Below, piece by piece: positions 1-6,384 of a stretch of DNA of 11,064 bases. The notes beneath the pieces were generated by a model. It searched no databases. It saw nothing but the letters and a program-made list of their open reading frames with translations, and had not been told where the DNA came from. Each line of letters opens with the position of its first letter. Position 1 is the stretch's first letter. This stretch comes from Anaerolineales bacterium (GTDB lineage: Bacteria > Chloroflexota > Anaerolineae > Anaerolineales > UBA6663), in NCBI GenBank assembly GCA_017999235.1, contig JAGOBN010000061.1:1-11064 (forward strand). The letters are read 5' to 3'. Made by a program: the position numbers and the translations under genes.

Positions 1-1889
1 GGCTCCAGCGGCAAAGTGCTGGAGACCACGGGCGCGAAGGTGAAGGTCGGCGCGGCGCCGTCTTCCGACGGCCGGATCTCCCACACCAATTGCGGCTCGT
101 ACAAGGCGCCGCCGTTGCCCACGGCGCCCACCAGCCGCGCCATCTGCAGCGGCGTCACCAGCACGTCCCCCTGGCCGATGGACAGATTGAGGCTGTCGAT
201 GGCGCTCCAGGTCTCGCCGCGCGTCTGCTGCTTCCAATCCGGATCCGGGATCTGGCCGGGCGTCTCGTCAATCTGCCGCTGCGTGGGCTGGCCCAGCCCA
301 AACGCGCGCGCCGTATCGGACAGCCAGCGCGGGTCCCAGTTGTAGAGCGCGTAGCCGACGTGCCAGAACCACGGATTACAGGAGGCCGACAAGCCTTCGG
401 TCAGGGTCAGCGCGCCGTGGCCGCCTTCCTTCCAATCCGTGCGGGTGAAGGCCGGGTCGCTCGTCTCGTTCCATTCACCGGTGCACATGTAGCCGCTGTC
501 GGGCTGGAACAGGCCGGAGGTCAGGCCGGCGGCCATCGTCACAATTTTAAAAACCGAGCCGGCCGGATACGCGGCCTGCGCGGCATGGTTGATCAGCGGC
601 CGGCGCGGATCGCTGAGGACCTGGTTGATCAAAACACCGTTGCGGTTGTAAGGGCTGAAGAGATTGGGGCTGAAGGTCGGCGCGGAGGCCAGCGCCAGCA
701 CTTCGCCGGTGTCCCGGTTGAGGACGACGATGGCGCCGGAGAAATCACCCAGCGCAGCCTGGGCGGCGCGCTGCAGATCGAGGTCCAGCGTGGCATACAC
801 ATCCTGGGCCGGCACCGGCTGGGTGGCCGCCACCATGCGCACAAAGACGTTGTTGGCGTCACGCAGCTGCAGCTGGCCGCCGGCGCGGCCGGCCAGGGCG
901 AGCTCGGCCCAGGCCTCCAGGCCGGCGCGGCCCACGCGCTCGCTGCCGGTGTAGCCGCGCGCCCGGAAATCGGCCAGCTCCTCCGGCTGAATGAAGGTGG
1001 TGTAACCGGTGACCGACGCGGCCACGCCGTAGCCGGTGTAAAAGCGGTCGTTATACGGCTGTAAGTAGACGCCTGAAATCTGTTTCAGGACTCCGAAACG
1101 CTGGTCAATCTCAGCCACGCTGGCCTCGGCGATGGGCCAGTATTGATCCGGCACGGCGCCGGCGTACAGGTTGACGGCCACGCTGGGCGCCAGGCCCAAC
1201 AAACGCCCCAAAGCCACGGCGATCGCGTCGCCTTCCGCCGGCAGCTCCTGCGGCACCACGCCGATGGCGTACACATCGGTCTGCTCGGCCAGCGCCACGC
1301 CGTGGCGATCCAGAATCCGGCCGCGCTCGGTGGTGAGCGGGACCATCAGAAGCTGCTGGCCGTTGACCAATTCCGGCCAGATGACGGCCGGGCTATAAAC
1401 CACCCGCCAACGGCCGGCCTCCCGGCGCAGCGGCACGATCACGTCGGCCTCCAACACCCCCACTAGCCCGGTGGCGTAGCGCACTTTCACCGCGGCCTCG
1501 GCCGCGTCGCCGGCCTCGGTCACAGCCCCCAGTTCGGCGGTGACCGTGATGACGGTCATCAAGTCCAACTGGCCGCGGTACGCTTGCTCAAAATCCGCCG
1601 CGGCGAGGGCCGCCTGGTTCTCGGCGGCCAGATCCGCGTGCATCGCCGCATACTGGCCGGCCTGCCAGGCCTCCAGATAATGCGCGGCCCGGCCGCGCGC
1701 GTCCGGTTCCGGCGTGGCGGTGGGGGCCAACGTGGCGGTGGAAGCCGGCGCCGCCGTGGCTTCCAGAGTAGGAGCCGGCGTGCTGGTGAGTTGGCCGCCG
1801 CAGGCTGCCAGGAGCAGCACCGCCCCCAGACTCAGCGCGGCCCGCCCCAGAAATCGTCGTGCAACCATAAGGCGAGGCTGTTTGATCAT
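1..1889 (-). CDS. Class B penicillin-binding protein, MecA/PbpC-like lipoprotein (partial, C-terminus off window)
   Basis: This is a predicted D,D-transpeptidase that cross-links peptidoglycan on the outer face of the membrane. About 629 codons are visible and the frame is still open at the left edge. Residues 1-30 form a lipoprotein signal: RR near the N-terminus, a hydrophobic stretch, then the lipobox LAAC with Cys30. A Thr/Ala/Pro-rich linker (31-62) follows. Residues about 63-180 resemble the NTF2-like N-terminal domain of MecA-type PBPs. The PBP dimerisation domain starts near ERGRILDR (188-195). The transpeptidase domain runs from about residue 375, with the catalytic SVFK (Ser445, Lys448) and SCN (503-505). 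The KTG motif should lie beyond base 1. The start is ATG at 1889; an in-frame ATG at 1868 would leave only a short signal n-region. There is no Shine-Dalgarno sequence; an extended -10 box sits directly upstream. No fts or mur genes adjoin, so it is probably a stand-alone transpeptidase. Family assignment is strong; the exact subclass is inferred. Confidence 0.93.
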   Translation of the reverse strand, partial: MIKQPRLMVARRFLGRAALSLGAVLLLAACGGQLTSTPAPTLEATAAPASTATLAPTATPEPDARGRAAHYLEAWQAGQYAAMHADLAAENQAALAAADFEQAYRGQLDLMTVITVTAELGAVTEAGDAAEAAVKVRYATGLVGVLEADVIVPLRREAGRWRVVYSPAVIWPELVNGQQLLMVPLTTERGRILDRHGVALAEQTDVYAIGVVPQELPAEGDAIAVALGRLLGLAPSVAVNLYAGAVPDQYWPIAEASVAEIDQRFGVLKQISGVYLQPYNDRFYTGYGVAASVTGYTTFIQPEELADFRARGYTGSERVGRAGLEAWAELALAGRAGGQLQLRDANNVFVRMVAATQPVPAQDVYATLDLDLQRAAQAALGDFSGAIVVLNRDTGEVLALASAPTFSPNLFSPYNRNGVLINQVLSDPRRPLINHAAQAAYPAGSVFKIVTMAAGLTSGLFQPDSGYMCTGEWNETSDPAFTRTDWKEGGHGALTLTEGLSASCNPWFWHVGYALYNWDPRWLSDTARAFGLGQPTQRQIDETPGQIPDPDWKQQTRGETWSAIDSLNLSIGQGDVLVTPLQMARLVGAVGNGGALYEPQLVWEIRPSEDGAAPTFTFAPVVSSTLPLE

Positions 1890-1895
1890 TGAGGC

Positions 1896-1904
1896 ATCAT
1901 ACCA
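1896..1904 (-). promoter_or_regulatory. Extended -10 promoter for the penicillin-binding protein gene
   Basis: Read on the minus strand, the sequence is TGG-TATGAT, matching the extended -10 form TGnTATAAT with one mismatch. The hexamer is followed by six bases (GCCTCA) and then the ATG. With usual sigma-70 geometry the transcript would begin at or next to the A of the ATG, giving a leaderless mRNA. No good -35 hexamer is seen at 16-18 bp spacing, as is common for extended -10 promoters. The site is predicted from sequence alone. Confidence 0.45.
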
Positions 1905-1960
1905 TTAGGTTTGCGTCGTCCGGCGCGCCAGTGTTGAGAATTACACCCGCTAAAGCCGTG

Positions 1961-1966
1961 TATACT
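1961..1966 (+). promoter_or_regulatory. Candidate -10 box for the response-regulator gene run
   Basis: TATACT matches the -10 consensus at five of six positions and stands out in this GC-rich gap. It lies 70 bases before the ATG at 2037. The nearest -35-like words are TTGAGA at 1934-1939 (21-bp spacer) and TTACAC at 1941-1946 (14-bp spacer). Neither has good spacing, so this is a weak call. If real, the transcript would have an untranslated leader of roughly 60 bases. Confidence 0.28.
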
Positions 1967-2036
1967 TGCGCCTGCGCTCCCCGGCGCAGCGCCCAACCCA
2001 GGGCGCACCAGGCTCCGCCGGCGTGAATACCGCACC

Positions 2037-3002
2037 ATGACATATGTTTTGATCGTTGAAGACAATGCCGATATTTTGGCGATCATGGCCGAAATCCTGG
2101 TCGCCGAAGGTTACCGCGTCGCCACCGCCCCCAATGGGGCGGAGGCCCTGGAAATCTTCAAGCGCGAGACGCCCGACCTGGTGATCTCGGATATTATGAT
2201 GCCGCGCCTGGATGGGTTTGGCTTGCTGGAGGCCGTGCGCGCCCATCCCGCCGGCCTGGGGGTGCCATTCTTATTCCTCAGCGCCCGCACCGAGGCGGCG
2301 GCCACTTCCCGCGCGCGAAGCCTGGGCGCCGACGATTACATCTTCAAACCCTTTGCGCCGGATGAGCTGCTGGTGGCGATCAAGGCCAAGCTGGAGCGCC
2401 GGCGGGCGCTGCAGTTCTTCGACACGCGCAACGCCCATTTGCAGACCGTGCAGATGCTGGCCAATGTCATCGAGGCGCGCGAGAGCTACACGCGCGGCCA
2501 TGTCGAGCGCGTCCAGCGGTATGCCCTGGATTTGGCGCGGGCGTTGGGCTGGGGGACCGAGGCGCTGGCGGTGTGTGAATATGGCGCGCTCTTGCACGAT
2601 ATCGGCAAGATCGCGGTCTCGCGCGCCATTTTGAACAAGCGTGAGCGCCTGGTGTATTCCGAATGGGCGCTGCTGCGCCGGCACCCGGAGACCGGCGCGC
2701 GGATGCTGGAGAACATCCATCATTTGGGCGCCGCCCGCCCGTATGTGGTGTGCCACCATGAGCGCTGGGATGGCAGCGGCTATCCCGCCCGGCTGGCCGG
2801 CGCCGCCATCCCGCGCGAGGGCCGCTTGCTGGCGGTCGTGGATGTGTATGATGCCATGACCACGGATCGGCCGTATCGCCGGGCGCTGCCGTCCGAACAG
2901 GCCCTGGCGGAGATCCGCCGGCAGAGCGGCCGGCATTTCGACCCGGAGATGGCCGAGATCTTTATCCAACTGCGCGAGCGCGAGCTGGTCAGCCGCGACT
3001 GA
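2037..3002 (+). CDS. REC/HD-GYP two-domain response regulator, predicted cyclic-di-GMP phosphodiesterase (RpfG-like)
   Basis: This 321-residue cytoplasmic regulator should hydrolyse cyclic-di-GMP when its receiver is phosphorylated. The receiver domain (1-118) has the acidic pair Glu8/Asp9, phosphoacceptor Asp52 in SDIMMP, Ser82 and Lys104 in FKPF. A short link leads into an HD-GYP domain from about residue 140, with TRGHVERV (His155), the HD pair LLHDIGKI (His187, Asp188), His216, His240/His241 in CHHERWDGSGYP (GYP at 248-250) and DVYDAMTTDRPYR. All expected metal and substrate residues appear intact, so catalysis is likely. The closest described architecture is RpfG. No histidine kinase gene adjoins, so the phosphodonor is unknown. 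The start codon ATG at 2037 has no clear ribosome binding site in front. The gene leads a four-gene plus-strand run, with lipB starting 48 bases after its stop codon. The link between second-messenger turnover and the downstream enzymes is positional only. Confidence 0.93.
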   Translation: MTYVLIVEDNADILAIMAEILVAEGYRVATAPNGAEALEIFKRETPDLVISDIMMPRLDGFGLLEAVRAHPAGLGVPFLFLSARTEAAATSRARSLGADDYIFKPFAPDELLVAIKAKLERRRALQFFDTRNAHLQTVQMLANVIEARESYTRGHVERVQRYALDLARALGWGTEALAVCEYGALLHDIGKIAVSRAILNKRERLVYSEWALLRRHPETGARMLENIHHLGAARPYVVCHHERWDGSGYPARLAGAAIPREGRLLAVVDVYDAMTTDRPYRRALPSEQALAEIRRQSGRHFDPEMAEIFIQLRERELVSRD

Positions 3003-3039
3003 CCCCGCCCGGCGGCGCAGCCACCAAGTTCAGGGCCTC

Positions 3040-3043
3040 GGAG
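3040..3043 (+). promoter_or_regulatory. Ribosome binding site that sets the lipB start
   Basis: GGAG lies seven bases before the ATG at 3051. An in-frame GTG at 3045 would be only one base from this site, too close to use it. The ATG is therefore the better start. Confidence 0.55.
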
Positions 3044-3050
3044 TGTGAGC

Positions 3051-3812
3051 ATGTCAGAAGCGCCGCTTCGTCCGCCGTGTGAAGTGCGCCGGCTAGGGCG
3101 GCTGCCCTATGCCGCGGCCTGGGAACTGCAAAAAACGCTGGCCGGCCAGCGCGCCGCCGATGTGATCCCCGACACCCTGCTCTTATTAGAACACCCGCCC
3201 ACGTATACCTTTGGGCGTCAGGGGCAAGCCGCCAACCTGCTGTGGGATGAAGCGGCCCTCCACGCCCGTGGTCTGGAAGTAGTCTGGGTAGACCGCGGCG
3301 GCGATGTGACTTTTCACGGCCCTGGCCAACTGGTCGGCTATCCCATCCTCAAACTCGGGACGCCGGCCAGCCAGGCTGGCCGTCTGCCGCAGGCTGACTA
3401 CATCGGCTACGTGCGCCGCCTGGAAGCGATGTTGATCCGCGTGTGCGCGGGGTTCGGGCTGGCGGCCGGCCAAGTGGCCGGCCTGACCGGGGTGTGGATC
3501 CAGCCGGACACCGCCTCCCGCTGCGCGGCCTGTCCGCCGGCCGCGCGGCTGGCCCCCTCCAAAATCGCCGCCATCGGCGTCAAGGTGGACGCGCGCGGCA
3601 TCTCCCAGCATGGTTTCGCGCTCAACGTCGCCCCGGACATGAGCTATTGGGACGGCATCATTGGCTGCGGCCTCAAAGGCCACGCCGCCATCGCCCTGGC
3701 GGATTTATTGGAGGCGGCTCCGGCGCTCGACCGCGTGATGGACGAGGTGGTGCGCCACTTTGGCCACGTCTTTAACTACGCGATGGTTGAGCGCGCGGCG
3801 GCCGCGCCGTAA
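3051..3812 (+). CDS. lipB: Octanoyltransferase LipB (lipoyl(octanoyl) transferase)
   Basis: LipB moves the octanoyl group from acyl carrier protein onto a lysine of lipoyl domains (pyruvate and 2-oxoglutarate dehydrogenases, glycine cleavage H protein), the first step of endogenous lipoate synthesis in the cytoplasm. The 253-residue protein has the family signatures: TFGRQGQ (53-59), RGGDVTFHGPGQLVGYP (82-98), TGVWI (146-150), KIAAIGVKV (171-179) and HGFALNV (187-193). The expected thioester Cys/Lys dyad is Cys206 and Lys171. Two oddities are visible. Residues about 151-170, between TGVW and the catalytic lysine, form a longer loop than I expect and include CAAC (158-161). The residue before Cys206 is Gly where the family usually has Pro (IIGCG instead of IIPCG). 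Lipoyl synthase (lipA) is not in the window. The gene follows the HD-GYP regulator by 48 bases and precedes the SDR gene by 45. Identity is secure. Confidence 0.96.
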   Translation: MSEAPLRPPCEVRRLGRLPYAAAWELQKTLAGQRAADVIPDTLLLLEHPPTYTFGRQGQAANLLWDEAALHARGLEVVWVDRGGDVTFHGPGQLVGYPILKLGTPASQAGRLPQADYIGYVRRLEAMLIRVCAGFGLAAGQVAGLTGVWIQPDTASRCAACPPAARLAPSKIAAIGVKVDARGISQHGFALNVAPDMSYWDGIIGCGLKGHAAIALADLLEAAPALDRVMDEVVRHFGHVFNYAMVERAAAAP

Positions 3813-3857
3813 GCCCGCGCCGCTGAGCGACGCGTTTTCCCCACCCGAGGTCGGCGG

Positions 3858-4853
3858 ATGAAATATTGTCTCACCGGTGCTACCGGATTTATCGGCGGGC
3901 GCGTCGCCCGCCAGCTGGCGGCCGCCGGCCATCAGGTCACGGCCGTGGTCCGCCGCCCGGCCCAGGCCCAGGACCTGGCCGCGGCCGGCATCACGCTGCA
4001 CCAGGGCGATGTGACCGAGAAAGAGACTTTGCGCGCGCCGATGGCGGGCGCGGACGGCGTCTTTCACATCGCCGGCTGGTACAAGGTGGGCGCCCGGGAT
4101 AAGCGCGCGGGCGCGCGCATCAACATCCAGGGAACGCAGAACGTGCTGGAAGTGATGCGCGACCTGGGGATCCCCAAAGGCGTGTACACCAGCACACTGG
4201 CCGTTAACTCGGACACCCGCGGCCGGCTGGTGGATGAGACCTACCGCTTCGCCGGCCGGCGGCATCTCAGCGAGTACGACCGCACCAAAGCCGCGGCGCA
4301 CGCGCTGGCCGAGGCGTTCTGCGCCCAGGGTCTGCCGCTGGTCATCGTCCAGCCGGGTCTGGTGTACGGCCCCGGCGACACCAGCAGCGTCCGCACCTCG
4401 CTGATTCAATATCTGCGCCGGCAATTGCCGGTGATCCCGCGCCAGGCCGCGTACTCCTGGGGCCATGTGGACGACATCGCGCGCGGCCATGTGCTGGCCA
4501 TGGAACGGGGCCGGCCGGGGCAAAACTACTTTGTCTGCGGGCCGGCCCACACTTTGGTGGAGGCCTTCCACCTGGCGGCCGAGATCACGGGACAGCCGGC
4601 GCCGCCGGCCGCGCCGCCCGCCGTCTTCAAAACCCTGGCGGCGGTGATGAGCGGGCTGGATCACTTCCTGCCGGTGCCGGACAGCTATACCGGCGAGGGC
4701 CTGCGGACTATCGCCGGCGTCACCTATATTGGCGACAATGCCAAGGCCCGGCGGGAACTGGGTTGGGAGCCGCGGCCCTTGCGGGAGGGTTGGGCGGAAA
4801 CCGTGCGGCATGAACTGCGCCTGTTGGGCCGGTCCGCCGCCAAGGAAGGGTGA
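3858..4853 (+). CDS. NAD(P)-dependent epimerase/dehydratase-family (extended SDR) oxidoreductase
   Basis: This 331-residue protein is an extended short-chain dehydrogenase/reductase of the dihydroflavonol-4-reductase / 3-beta-hydroxysteroid dehydrogenase-like group. The N-terminal Rossmann nucleotide site is GATGFIGG (Gly7, Gly10, Gly13). The catalytic residues are Ser112 (in TSTLAV), Tyr140 and Lys144 (YDRTK). Further family marks are HIAGWY (70-75), the VQPGLVYGPGD segment and a WGHVDDIARGH segment with a conserved His and Asp pair. The substrate cannot be read from sequence; sugar nucleotides, flavonol-like ketones and terpenoid alcohols are all handled by relatives. The Arg32-Arg33 pair after the second beta strand may favour NADPH, which is inference. 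A ribosome binding site GAGG (3847-3850) lies seven bases before the ATG. The stop codon is one base from the start of the aldo/keto reductase, so the two are probably translated together and may act on related carbonyl compounds. Confidence 0.9.
   Translation: MKYCLTGATGFIGGRVARQLAAAGHQVTAVVRRPAQAQDLAAAGITLHQGDVTEKETLRAPMAGADGVFHIAGWYKVGARDKRAGARINIQGTQNVLEVMRDLGIPKGVYTSTLAVNSDTRGRLVDETYRFAGRRHLSEYDRTKAAAHALAEAFCAQGLPLVIVQPGLVYGPGDTSSVRTSLIQYLRRQLPVIPRQAAYSWGHVDDIARGHVLAMERGRPGQNYFVCGPAHTLVEAFHLAAEITGQPAPPAAPPAVFKTLAAVMSGLDHFLPVPDSYTGEGLRTIAGVTYIGDNAKARRELGWEPRPLREGWAETVRHELRLLGRSAAKEG
4842..4850 (+). promoter_or_regulatory. Ribosome binding site for the YdhF-type reductase, inside the SDR gene end
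   Basis: AAGGAAGGG lies within the last codons of the SDR gene, four bases before the ATG at 4855. It is the strongest Shine-Dalgarno sequence on the plus strand here. It decides the start of the next gene against an in-frame upstream ATG at 4729 that would overlap the SDR by about 125 bases. Confidence 0.7.
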
Positions 4854-4854
4854 A

Positions 4855-5766
4855 ATGACCGTCTCGACTTTGAAGCTCCATCCGGAGGGGCCGGCGTTCT
4901 CGCGCCTGGTGTTCGGCGCCTGGCGCGCGGCGGAGTGGAACCTCGCGCCGGCCGATTTGTTGGGCCTGGTGGAGGCCGGCGTCGATCTCGGGATCACCAC
5001 CGTGGATCACGCCGACATCTACGGCGACTACACCTGCGAGGCGCGCTTCGGGGAGGCGCTGGCGCTCAAGCCCGCGCTGCGTGAGCGTCTGCAATTGGTG
5101 AGCAAGTGCGGCATCCAGCTGGTCTCCAGCCGCCGGCCCAGCCACACCCGGCACATTTACGACACCAGCCGGGCCCATCTCCTGGCGTCCGTTGAAAATT
5201 CCCTGCGCGCCCTGCAGACGGATTACCTGGATCTCCTGCTCATCCACCGGCCCGATCCGCTGCTGGACGCGGACGAGGTGGCGGAGGCGTTCACGGCCTT
5301 GCGGCAGGCCGGCCGCGTGCGGCACTTTGGCGTCTCCAACTTCACCCCGGCGCAGTGGGAACTGCTGGCCGCGCGGCTGCCGTTCCCCTTGGTGACCAAC
5401 CAGGTGGAGGTCTCGGTGCTGCGGCTGACGCCGTTTCTGGATGGGACCTTCGACCAGGCCCAGCGCCTGCGCGCTGCGCCGATGGCGTGGTCGCCGCTGG
5501 GAGGCGGCCGGCTGTTTACGGGGCAGGACGCGCGGACCGAACGGGTGCGCGGCGCGCTGAATGAGGTGGGCCGCGCCCTGGGCGGCGCCGCGCTCGATCA
5601 GGTGGCCTTGGCCTGGCTGCTGCGCGCGCCGGCCCGGATTGTGCCGGTGCTGGGGACCGGCCAGCGGGCGCGCCTGCAGTCCGCCGCCGCCGCCGAGACC
5701 CTTCCGCTCACGCGCGAGCAGTGGTTTGCCATCTGGACCGCCGCCGCCGGCGAAGATATCCCCTGA
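4855..5766 (+). CDS. Aldo/keto reductase, YdhF-like
   Basis: This is a predicted NADPH-dependent reductase of aldehydes and ketones, 303 residues, cytoplasmic, with a (beta/alpha)8 barrel fold. The AKR tetrad is intact: Asp51 and Tyr56 in DHADIYG, Lys84 in SKCGI and His131 in LLIHRPDP. HADIYGDYTCE, SKCGI and GVSNF (about 161-165) together match the E. coli YdhF type rather than the Kv-beta type found later in the window. SPLGGG (about 216-221) and a C-terminal VLGTG segment complete the cofactor-binding side. The start at 4855 is chosen because a strong ribosome binding site precedes it and it sits one base after the SDR stop. Physiological substrates of YdhF relatives are poorly known. The gene is the last of the plus-strand run and ends directly before the shared terminator hairpin. 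Confidence 0.92.
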   Translation: MTVSTLKLHPEGPAFSRLVFGAWRAAEWNLAPADLLGLVEAGVDLGITTVDHADIYGDYTCEARFGEALALKPALRERLQLVSKCGIQLVSSRRPSHTRHIYDTSRAHLLASVENSLRALQTDYLDLLLIHRPDPLLDADEVAEAFTALRQAGRVRHFGVSNFTPAQWELLAARLPFPLVTNQVEVSVLRLTPFLDGTFDQAQRLRAAPMAWSPLGGGRLFTGQDARTERVRGALNEVGRALGGAALDQVALAWLLRAPARIVPVLGTGQRARLQSAAAAETLPLTREQWFAIWTAAAGEDIP

Positions 5767-5799
5767 AACAAAACGGGCGGGGCAATGCCCCGCCCGATC
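5764..5799. terminator. Rho-independent terminator between convergent gene runs
   Basis: A perfect 10-bp GC-only stem (5774-5783 paired with 5787-5796) closes a three-base loop (AAT). On the minus strand it is followed by TTTTGTTT, the classical U-tract, so it should stop the ankyrin-gene transcript. On the plus strand the stem follows the reductase stop codon by seven bases but has no T-run behind it, so plus-strand termination is likely weaker. Confidence 0.8.
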
Positions 5800-5820
5800 T
5801 CGACTAGTCCTGGCCGCCCC

Positions 5821-6384
5821 CTACGCCGGGCGCAGCACGGCCGCGATCTCCGCGTGGCCGGCCTCCTCCGCCAGCCTCAGCGCCGTTTTCTCCTGCCAGT
5901 TTTTCCAGGTCAGATCCGGGCTGGCGTTCGCCACCAGCCAGCGCACCAGCGCCAGATGCCCGCCTTGGGCGGCATGCGCCAGCGCCATGGAGACGCCGGC
6001 CCGCGCGCCGCGCGCGTACAGATCGCGCACCAGGTCCGCGTCGCCGCTGAAGGCGGCATGGGCCAGGAGCGGGATGCCGTGGGCGCCGGCCTCGCCGCTG
6101 CGCGCCGGGTCTTCGGCCAGCAGGCGCTCCACGTCCACGCGCCGGCCCAGCATGGCGGCGGTGGGGATGGCCAGCGGCGCGCCGTGGGCCAGCAGAAACT
6201 CGGCCACCGGCCGGCTGCCCACATGCGCGGCGGCCTGGATGGCGGTTTCCTGGTCGGTCGCGCTCCAGGCATAAGCACAGTTAAGCAGCGCCGGCTGTTC
6301 GGCCAGCAGGGCCTGAACCACGGGCAGGTTGCCGTGGCCGGCGATGACAAAGTCGCGGATTTGGTCGAGGGCGGGTTCGGTCAT
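5821..6384 (-). CDS. Ankyrin-repeat protein
   Basis: This 187-residue protein consists almost wholly of ankyrin repeats, about six: residues 11-35, 47-72, 75-100, 104-131, 132-159 and 163-187. Each shows the helix-turn-helix pattern with endings such as VAEFLLAHGA, LVRDLYARGA and LVRWLVANA. There is no signal peptide or membrane segment, so it should be cytoplasmic. Ankyrin proteins bind other proteins and have no catalytic activity of their own. Small stand-alone forms are common in bacteria and mostly unassigned. The ATG at 6384 overlaps the stop of the MOSC gene (ATGA), with AAGAGG eight bases upstream inside that gene, so translation is probably coupled. The obvious, untested guess is that it binds or regulates the MOSC protein. 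It ends 25 bases before the terminator hairpin. Fold assignment is strong; role unknown. Confidence 0.85.
   Translation of the reverse strand: MTEPALDQIRDFVIAGHGNLPVVQALLAEQPALLNCAYAWSATDQETAIQAAAHVGSRPVAEFLLAHGAPLAIPTAAMLGRRVDVERLLAEDPARSGEAGAHGIPLLAHAAFSGDADLVRDLYARGARAGVSMALAHAAQGGHLALVRWLVANASPDLTWKNWQEKTALRLAEEAGHAEIAAVLRPA

Noticed and set aside
90..1064. Long open frame on the plus strand opposite the penicillin-binding protein gene
   Set aside because: The opposite strand encodes clear transpeptidase motifs here. The plus-strand product is Arg/Gly/Ala-rich with no recognisable domain, as expected for antisense frames in GC-rich DNA.
1890..2036. Riboswitch or small RNA in the divergent gap
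   Set aside because: The gap is about 147 bases and I see no stable stem or known riboswitch core on either strand; only promoter-like words stand out.
4729..4854. N-terminal extension of the YdhF-type reductase from an upstream ATG
   Set aside because: It would overlap the SDR gene by about 125 bases, has no ribosome binding site, and its residues do not resemble the family N-terminus. ATG 4855 follows a strong ribosome binding site.
3705..5000. 431-codon open frame on the minus strand opposite lipB, the SDR and the reductase
   Set aside because: It runs across three well-supported genes on the other strand, including their intergenic gap, and shows no domain or ribosome binding site. It is a GC-rich shadow frame.
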